Source: Patescibacteria group bacterium UBA6033
GTDB lineage: Bacteria; Patescibacteriota; Minisyncoccia; Phycocordibacterales; Phycocordibacteraceae
DNA: 8,878 bases
Reading direction: 5' to 3'
NCBI GenBank assembly: GCA_002429325.1
Contig: DIZH01000014.1
Location: 1-8,878 of the forward strand
Shown here: positions 4,552 to 8,878 of the stretch, in pieces
Layout of the letters: the number at the start of each line of letters is the position of its first letter
How positions within the stretch are numbered: position 1 is the stretch's first letter
Program-made: the position numbers and the translations under genes
Notes under the pieces: model-generated
Database searches by the model: none
The model's input: only the letters and a program-made list of their open reading frames with translations
Told to the model about the DNA's origin: nothing

Positions 4552-4896
4552 TCATATCGACCACTGGCCTTCTTCATCGTACAAGATGAAAAGGTCGCCG
4601 ACGTTGAGGGTGACGATCTTGAACACCCACAAAGGGCCGTGATGCCCGACTATTCCGGTGACCTTGAAGAGACCCTTGTAGGGAGTGCATTTCCCTTCAA
4701 TCATCTTCACCTCAAGGAACCGCACTCCCGCCTGGTAGTCCTTCAGGGACAGCATTGCCAATTCCTGCGTGTCCTTGTTCGCGCTGCAACCGACCACGAC
4801 CTCGCTGCGAATCGAGTTCACTGCGAGAGGGGGACTTGCATACGCTGCCGAGACGAAGAGCAGGGCAGGAGCAATGAATGATGTTCTCCAATGCAT
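4552..4896 (-). CDS. Small secreted protein B (hypothetical), third gene of minus-strand operon
   Basis: 114 aa; not recognised. A signal peptide is clear: 'MHWR', a hydrophobic core 'IAPALLFVSAAYA', and cleavage near A20-S21. The mature part of about 94 residues has two cysteines (in 'VVGCSAN' and 'GKCTPY') that may form a disulfide. It ends in strand-like segments ('LWVFKIVTLNVGDLFILYDEEGQWSI'), suggesting a small beta-rich domain. The start is fixed by AAGGAG 6 nt before the ATG at 4896. It lies 29 nt downstream of secreted protein A, in the same operon. Its end, 'GDLFILYDEEG', resembles the end of protein A ('NDFLLLWIKEDD'), so the two may be distant relatives; this is a weak similarity judged by eye. 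Function unknown; it acts outside the cytoplasmic membrane. Confidence 0.75.
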   Translation of the reverse strand: MHWRTSFIAPALLFVSAAYASPPLAVNSIRSEVVVGCSANKDTQELAMLSLKDYQAGVRFLEVKMIEGKCTPYKGLFKVTGIVGHHGPLWVFKIVTLNVGDLFILYDEEGQWSI

Positions 4897-4925
4897 GATT
4901 GTCTCCTTAGGTAGGTTGTACCAAC

Positions 4926-5219
4926 TCAAACAACGGCCACATCGTCTTCCTTGATCCAAAGGAGAAGGAAGTCGTTCGGCCGGTAGGGAGCTTTCGCTCC
5001 ATCCCGCACCCGGAAGATTTCGGTGACTTCTCCCTGGTTTCGGTACACGATGTACTGCGCCCCCTCCTTTTCATACACCGCGCATGGGGAGACGACAATC
5101 AGGAGATGGCAGACGCCTTCTTGCACGAACTTCGCGTCTTGCAAGTCAGGCCTCTGTGCGTACGTCGCCGTGGCGACAAGAAGGGCAAGAGCGGAAATCA
5201 GTGTTCTGCAGATTCGCAT
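4926..5219 (-). CDS. Small secreted protein A (hypothetical), second gene of minus-strand operon
   Basis: 97 aa; not recognised. Signal peptide 'MRICRTLISALALLVATATYA' with cleavage probably after A21 (T-Y-A|Q). The mature part of about 76 residues has two cysteines ('GVCHLLIVVSPC') and alternating hydrophobic strands ('AQYIVYRNQGEVTEIFRVRDG'), then 'YRPNDFLLLWIKEDDVAVV'. This looks like a compact, perhaps disulfide-linked beta domain. The start is decided by AAGGAG 5 nt upstream of the ATG at 5219, which lies 10 nt after the stop of the preceding Cys/His protein gene, so the two are cotranscribed. A longer open frame to 5375 would add 52 residues over the upstream gene and destroy the signal peptide. 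Function unknown. Confidence 0.75.
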   Translation of the reverse strand: MRICRTLISALALLVATATYAQRPDLQDAKFVQEGVCHLLIVVSPCAVYEKEGAQYIVYRNQGEVTEIFRVRDGAKAPYRPNDFLLLWIKEDDVAVV

Positions 5220-5229
5220 AATGTCTCCT

Positions 5230-5433
5230 TCAGTGGATTTCCGATTCTTTCGAGCGGGCGATGCAGGATCCTTCCTCGGCACAGTTCTCTTTCTGTCTGG
5301 CCCATGGTTGTCGAAGGGCCAGGGACTGGTGTTCTTCTGAGCAGAAGCTGTACCGGTGATAATCTGGCCCAGCAATGTGGCTGAACAGAAGCGAGTTAGG
5401 CTTCTTGCAGCCGCCGAAATTACAGGTACTCAT
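5230..5433 (-). CDS. Small Cys/His protein (possible zinc finger), first gene of minus-strand operon
   Basis: 67 aa, no signal peptide. The N-terminal half carries C4-x4-C9, then 'DYHRYSFC' C31 and C31-x3-H35 ('FCSEEHQ'). This spacing could bind one zinc ion in a treble-clef or TRASH/MYM-like finger, but I cannot name a family. Two further cysteines lie in 'ENCAEEGSC' near residues 49-55. The tail is polar. The start at 5433 is chosen because GGAAGGA lies 6 nt before that ATG; the open frame reaches back to 5550 but those residues look non-coding. It leads the operon with two secreted proteins, giving an odd mix of a cytoplasmic metal-binding protein and exported ones. Confidence 0.65.
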   Translation of the reverse strand: MSTCNFGGCKKPNSLLFSHIAGPDYHRYSFCSEEHQSLALRQPWARQKENCAEEGSCIARSKESEIH

Positions 5434-5500
5434 AGCCGTTCCTTCCGTTTCTGGTTGAGTTGGTGATGCAATGAACAGCTCTTTTCTTGTTCTAGGCATA

Positions 5501-5506
5501 AGTATA
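5501..5506 (-). promoter_or_regulatory. -10 element of the three-gene minus-strand operon
   Basis: TATACT (5506-5501) on the minus strand, in the context TATACTTAT that also occurs at the DUF5680 promoter (221-229). It gives a leader of about 60 nt with a Shine-Dalgarno. The -35 region is poor (ATGCGACA). Confidence 0.45.
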
Positions 5507-5561
5507 GCGCTTTGTGATTTTGTCGCATTACTATGCACTGCGGTGCTCACCTAGCTATTTT

Positions 5562-5590
5562 TTGCCTTTTTGTGAAAAGTATGGTATGTT
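5562..5590 (+). promoter_or_regulatory. Promoter of the zinc ribbon - BaiN/RdsA operon
   Basis: TTGCCT (5562-5567), 17 bp, TATGTT (5585-5590) with an extended -10 TG at 5582-5583. Transcription would start at about 5597, 12 nt before the ATG at 5609, leaving no room for a Shine-Dalgarno. The divergent region 5434-5608 otherwise holds only the minus-strand operon promoter. Confidence 0.45.
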
Positions 5591-5608
5591 GCAGATTAAT
5601 CAATCCCT

Positions 5609-5950
5609 ATGAACGACTTTAGAAAACCATCACATTTCGGCAGTAAGTTCGGCGGCCACGGCCCGGACCACTCGCATGAACCGCATAAGACGACGTGCGA
5701 CGGTTGTCATGCGGTATGCGAAGTGCCATTCCGCCCAAACGGGAAGAAGCCGGTATATTGCCGCAATTGCTACAAAGGCAAAGAAACGACAACCTCGTTT
5801 ACGGGGCAGCCGTTTACTCGCACGACAGAATTCGCAAAGGAAGATGCGGGTACTACTGAACTCAAGAAACAGTTCAGCATCTTGAATGCGAAACTCGACC
5901 GGCTCATTGCTGTTATCGAAGAGCAGACGCGTACGCTCGGGGGCAAATAA
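5609..5950 (+). CDS. Zinc ribbon protein with C-terminal helix
   Basis: 113 aa. An N-terminal His/Gly-rich stretch (H9, H17, H21, H23, H26) is followed by a four-cysteine zinc ribbon, C30-x2-C33 and C51-x2-C54, with 'CEVPFRPNGKKPVYC' between the knuckles. A basic, Thr-rich linker leads to a C-terminal amphipathic helix ('ELKKQFSILNAKLDRLIAVIEEQ', about 84-106) that could form a coiled coil and oligomerise the protein. Ribbons of this type are very common in CPR genomes as small proteins of unknown function; nucleic acid or protein binding is inference. It has no Shine-Dalgarno. The BaiN/RdsA-family gene starts 12 nt after its stop, so the two probably form an operon. Confidence 0.8.
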   Translation: MNDFRKPSHFGSKFGGHGPDHSHEPHKTTCDGCHAVCEVPFRPNGKKPVYCRNCYKGKETTTSFTGQPFTRTTEFAKEDAGTTELKKQFSILNAKLDRLIAVIEEQTRTLGGK

Positions 5951-5962
5951 ACACTGACCTCT

Positions 5963-7216
5963 ATGCGAGGTTCTGACTATGATGTGCTCGTGATTGGCGG
6001 CGGAGCTTCCGGCATGATGGCGGCTGGGCGAGCCGCCGAAGGGGGCAAGAGAGTGCTTCTCTTGGAGAAGAATATTGAGCTTGGCGTGAAGCTCTCGATC
6101 AGCGGCGGCGGTCGCTGCAATATCATGAATGCCGAGGACGATGGGCGGCTCCTGCTTGCGCACTACGGAGCCGCTGATAAATTCCTGCATTCGGCGTTCT
6201 CGCAGTTCGGTATGCGAGATACTTTTTCATTCTTTGAATCAAAGGGCTTGCCGCTCAAAGTCGAAGCGCAGAAGCGAGCATTCCCCGTGAGCGAACGCGC
6301 GTCCGATGTGGTCGCTACACTCGTGAACTATATGAAGGCTGGCAACGTCGACGTGCGTACGGGCGTCACAGTGAAGAAGATAGTCACCGCGAACGGTCGC
6401 ATCGAGCGAGTGCTGACGAGCGCGGGGGAATTTTATGCACACATATACATCCTTGCGACGGGCGGGGTGTCGCATCCAGAGACAGGCTCAACGGGCGATG
6501 GATTCTCATGGCTCGCAGAACTGGGGCACACGGTTGCCAATCCGACACCGACCATCGTGCCACTCAAAGTGAAAGAAGGCTGGGTGAAAAAGCTCGCGGG
6601 AGTATCGATACCGAATATGAAAATAACGTTCTCGGTGCGGCAGGAGAAGAAATTTTCGCGCACCGGGCCGCTTTTGTTCACACATTTCGGCGTCTCCGGT
6701 CCGACTATATTAAATAGTGCAGGGAAAGTAGCTGACCTTCTACAGGAGGGAAGCGTGAGTGCACACATCGATTTCTTTCCAGGAGTGGACCAGGGACTGC
6801 TTGATAAAAAACTCACTGAACTATTTGATGCGAACAAGAACAAACTGCTGCGGAATGTATTGAAAGATATCGTGCCACCCGGCACGAGTGAGGCATTGCT
6901 TCCGCTTGTACCGCAGATTGACCCCGAGACAAAAGTGCACAGCGTTACGAAAGAACATCGTCGTATGCTTGCCGCATTTCTGAAGCGCGTTCCGCTTACC
7001 GTGAATGGTCTTATGGACTTCGATAGGGCAGTCGTCGCTGATGGGGGATTGCCGCTTACTGAAGTTGATACGAAGACAATGCGGAGTCAGCGCCATGAGA
7101 ACTTGTTTGTGACGGGCGACCTGCTCCATATCACACGGCCATCAGGCGGCTACTCGCTCCAGCTCTGCTGGACCACGGGTTACGTGGCCGGTACGCACGC
7201 GGCAGCACGTGTTTGA
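5963..7216 (+). CDS. BaiN/RdsA family FAD-dependent oxidoreductase (YhiN/HI0933-like)
   Basis: 417 aa, close to the usual family length of about 400. An N-terminal FAD-binding Rossmann fold is seen as 'DVLVIGGGASGMMAA' (7-21) with the acidic end 'LLLEK' (32-36), then the family mark 'GVKLSISGGGRCNI' (41-54), 'ILATGGVSHPETGSTGDG' (163-180), 'GPLLFTHFGVSGP' (235-247), and a C-terminal FAD-contact block 'NLFVTGDLL...PSGGYSLQLCWTTGY'. In E. coli the member YhiN/RdsA makes a dihydrouridine in 23S rRNA; BaiN acts on bile acids in gut clostridia. An rRNA-modifying role is more plausible here but is inference. No Shine-Dalgarno; the gene follows the zinc ribbon gene by 12 nt and is probably cotranscribed. 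Its stop codon overlaps the -35 box of the next operon. The protein is cytoplasmic. Confidence 0.9.
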   Translation: MRGSDYDVLVIGGGASGMMAAGRAAEGGKRVLLLEKNIELGVKLSISGGGRCNIMNAEDDGRLLLAHYGAADKFLHSAFSQFGMRDTFSFFESKGLPLKVEAQKRAFPVSERASDVVATLVNYMKAGNVDVRTGVTVKKIVTANGRIERVLTSAGEFYAHIYILATGGVSHPETGSTGDGFSWLAELGHTVANPTPTIVPLKVKEGWVKKLAGVSIPNMKITFSVRQEKKFSRTGPLLFTHFGVSGPTILNSAGKVADLLQEGSVSAHIDFFPGVDQGLLDKKLTELFDANKNKLLRNVLKDIVPPGTSEALLPLVPQIDPETKVHSVTKEHRRMLAAFLKRVPLTVNGLMDFDRAVVADGGLPLTEVDTKTMRSQRHENLFVTGDLLHITRPSGGYSLQLCWTTGYVAGTHAAARV

Positions 7217-7244
7217 CAAATACGACTGCGGAGTATAATATACT
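7213..7244 (+). promoter_or_regulatory. Promoter of the HlyD-type export operon
   Basis: A perfect -35 TTGACA (7213-7218), whose TGA is the stop codon of the BaiN/RdsA-family gene, is followed after 15 bp by a perfect -10 TATAAT (7234-7239). An overlapping TATACT lies at 7239-7244. The 15-bp spacer is short, so strength is uncertain. Transcription from TATAAT would start near 7246, giving a leader of about 17 nt without a Shine-Dalgarno. Confidence 0.7.
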
Positions 7245-7262
7245 TAGGTCTTCTAACTATAT

Positions 7263-8543
7263 ATGCGTCCCCGTCTGTCCGGTATTTTGCACACCCTCTC
7301 GAACCCATTCATAGCGCTTCCCAGTGCGCTCATTATTGCTGTCGTAGCGGTCGTAATTGCATGGCAGATGGCTGCGGTCACTCCGTCTGGGCAGTATGCG
7401 ACGGCAATCAATGCACCTATTGTCGCGGTCGGCGGCACGAACTCAGACCTCTCCTTCCAAGTATCAGGCCAGGTAGCAGCGGTCCCTGTCGCGATAGGGC
7501 AGCAGATCCAAACCGGAGCCGCGCTCGTGGTGCTCGATCGCTCTGCACTTGGCGCACAGCGCCTAGGTGCCGTTGCCAGTCTCGAAGCAGCACAAGCACG
7601 GCTCGCAATCATTAAGGATGGCACACGACCCGAACAGGTCTCCGTCAATCAAACGTCAGTCACCCAAAGCAAGGAATCGCTTCTGGATGCTGTCCGCAGC
7701 GCCTACATCAACGCGGATGATGCGATACACAACAAGACTGACCAGCTCCTCACGAATCCTCGCAATACCTCAGTCGCATTGTCATTTACCGTACCCGATC
7801 AAGCACTGCAACATACCGTCATCACAGAACGTCTCGCTCTGGAGTCGGTCTTGTCTACGTGGGCAGCGCAGGTCAATGCTCCCACCTTTGCAACGAGCGA
7901 CCCTCTTATGCAGGCGAGCGCCGCACAGGCGAATCTCGCGCGCGTCTCGGCATTCCTCGACAATATCGCACAGGTCCTTATGGAAACTCCGCCATCTTCG
8001 GCATTGCCTCTCGCGACGCTGCAGGGATATCAGGCAAGCGTTAATGTCGCCCGCCTCAATGTCTCCAGTTCAATGACGGCTATCACGAGCGCGACGACTG
8101 CGCTCCAAAGCGCGCAGGGCGCGCTCATACTTGCACAAGCAGGCCCGACTACGAACGATATTGCTGTGGCACAGGCTGCAGTTGATGCGGCGCAAGCGGC
8201 GCTGAGCGGCATCGATGTATCGCTCAGACAAGCCGCGCTTACGGCTCCATTCAATGGCACGGTTACCTCTCTGAACGCGCACATCGGACAGACCGTCTCT
8301 CCTGGTCAGGTCATCGTCTCTATCGAGTCTACTGGTGGCAGCTCGCAAAATGCACTTGTCGTCCCTACGAGCAGCGTCATAGAGGATAACGGCCAGGCAT
8401 TTGTGTATATAAAAGGCACGTCGACTACGCCCATGAAGACAGTGGTCACGACCGGACTAGTAAGTGCAACTGGTATGACGGAAATCACATCAGGTCTGTC
8501 GAAGGGACAGGAAGTGCTGACCTTCGGCACGAACACCAAATAA
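7263..8543 (+). CDS. HlyD/MacA-type efflux adaptor protein
   Basis: 426 aa. One N-terminal membrane helix (about 20-40) anchors an extracytoplasmic adaptor. The first lipoyl-like half is 'LSFQVSGQVAAVPVAIGQQI' and on (63-92), the second 'APFNGTVTSLNAHIGQTVSPG' (328-348) with its flanks. Between them is an unusually long helical region (100-320) rich in Ala and Gln, with a separate helical insert ('SAYINADDAIHNKTDQLLTNPR', 146-167) of a kind I recall from CPR adaptors. A beta-barrel and membrane-proximal part follow (about 360-426). These proteins connect an ABC or other inner-membrane pump to the outside; in CPR bacteria, with no typical outer membrane, the final partner is unclear. No Shine-Dalgarno. 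The next adaptor gene begins 3 nt after its stop. Confidence 0.85.
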   Translation: MRPRLSGILHTLSNPFIALPSALIIAVVAVVIAWQMAAVTPSGQYATAINAPIVAVGGTNSDLSFQVSGQVAAVPVAIGQQIQTGAALVVLDRSALGAQRLGAVASLEAAQARLAIIKDGTRPEQVSVNQTSVTQSKESLLDAVRSAYINADDAIHNKTDQLLTNPRNTSVALSFTVPDQALQHTVITERLALESVLSTWAAQVNAPTFATSDPLMQASAAQANLARVSAFLDNIAQVLMETPPSSALPLATLQGYQASVNVARLNVSSSMTAITSATTALQSAQGALILAQAGPTTNDIAVAQAAVDAAQAALSGIDVSLRQAALTAPFNGTVTSLNAHIGQTVSPGQVIVSIESTGGSSQNALVVPTSSVIEDNGQAFVYIKGTSTTPMKTVVTTGLVSATGMTEITSGLSKGQEVLTFGTNTK

Positions 8544-8546
8544 TTT

Positions 8547-8878
8547 ATGACCTCACTTCGCACACGACTCATATATATAGGAGGGGGCGCGCTCCTCATC
8601 ATTGCCGCTGGTGCAATCGCTGCATATCTCATCGTCGCGAATAGCCGTGTGGCAGTCGATGCAGCGAGCATACAGGCACCGCTGGTTATGCTTACACCTA
8701 CCGTCCCAGGACACCTCGATGCGGTCTATGTGCATGTCGGCGATGCCATCGCTGCCAATACTCCGGTCGCGCAAGTCGGGTCGCAAGTCATCACGAGCAA
8801 AGTCGCCGGCCTCGTCGTCTCAGTCAATGACACGGCCGGTGCGCTCGTCGGCGCTGGAGAAAGCGTCGTCACGATGAT
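8547..8878 (+). CDS. Second HlyD-type adaptor / biotinyl-lipoyl-like protein (partial, 3' end beyond window)
   Basis: An open frame from ATG 8547 to the window edge, 110 codons visible. It begins 'MTSLRTRLIYIGGG' with a membrane helix at about 8-30, then a first lipoyl-like half 'APLVMLTPTVPGHLDAVYVH' and on (44-78) typical of EmrA/HlyD adaptors. A second half, 'VITSKVAGLVVSVNDTAGAL' with 'VGAGESVVTM' (81-110), follows almost at once. The alpha-helical hairpin that normally separates the halves is missing, so the lipoyl domain would be closed without a coiled coil. The gene starts 3 nt after the preceding stop with no Shine-Dalgarno, suggesting translational coupling. Likely continuation: the rest of this protein and transporter subunits; none can be seen. 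Confidence 0.8.
   Translation, partial: MTSLRTRLIYIGGGALLIIAAGAIAAYLIVANSRVAVDAASIQAPLVMLTPTVPGHLDAVYVHVGDAIAANTPVAQVGSQVITSKVAGLVVSVNDTAGALVGAGESVVTM

Noticed and set aside
5535..5569. GCAC-GTGC mini-hairpin followed by a T-rich run as a plus-strand terminator
   Set aside because: The stem is only 4 bp and the T-run starts more than 10 nt later; the T-rich part fits better as the promoter region of the zinc ribbon operon.
5630..6190. 186-codon minus-strand open frame across the zinc ribbon and BaiN/RdsA genes
   Set aside because: It spans two convincing plus-strand genes and encodes no recognisable motif; it is an antisense shadow.

Overview
The window (mid-50s %GC by eye) looks like a chromosomal piece of a Candidate Phyla Radiation (Patescibacteria, Parcubacteria-like) bacterium. 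This is an inference from gene content: a type IV prepilin fused to a LamG-like domain, an alanine-rich secreted helical protein with two cysteines, a C-x2-C...C-x2-C zinc ribbon of the 'EVPFRPNGKKPVYC' kind, very short TspO and DoxX proteins, and many start codons with no Shine-Dalgarno sequence. No marker gene that would fix the taxonomy is present.

Layout. A tRNA-Gln(CUG) on the minus strand sits at the left edge, with a perfect 11-bp hairpin touching its 5' end. Rightwards: a DUF5680-type protein (+, 300-824), a short TspO/MBR protein (+, 954-1349), a LamG prepilin (+, 1405-2211), an unrecognised 162-aa protein (-, 2288-2776), a DoxX-like membrane protein (+, 2870-3241), an Ala-rich secreted protein (-, 3294-3773), a SanA/YdcF-family protein (+, 3855-4475), a three-gene minus-strand operon of two small secreted proteins and a Cys/His protein (4552-5433), a plus-strand pair of zinc ribbon and BaiN/RdsA-family flavoprotein (5609-7216), and the start of an export operon with two consecutive HlyD-type adaptors (7263-8543, and 8547 to the window edge).

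How it works together. Most of the products act at or outside the membrane: pilus, adaptors, TspO, DoxX, SanA and three or four secreted proteins. The export operon probably continues beyond the window.

The most striking pattern is in expression signals. Five genes (DUF5680, the 162-aa protein, and the minus-strand trio) carry a strong AAGGAG/AAGGA Shine-Dalgarno sequence close to the start. The other nine have none. Four of those nine (TspO, prepilin, DoxX, SanA) have a TAnnnT -10-like hexamer exactly 6 nt before the ATG, the spacing expected for leaderless mRNAs. The Shine-Dalgarno genes are also the least recognisable ones. Each Shine-Dalgarno unit is followed by a compact hairpin with a 4-nt loop. 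The window thus seems to interleave two sets of transcription units with different initiation modes. I see no complete new defence, CRISPR or mobile system.
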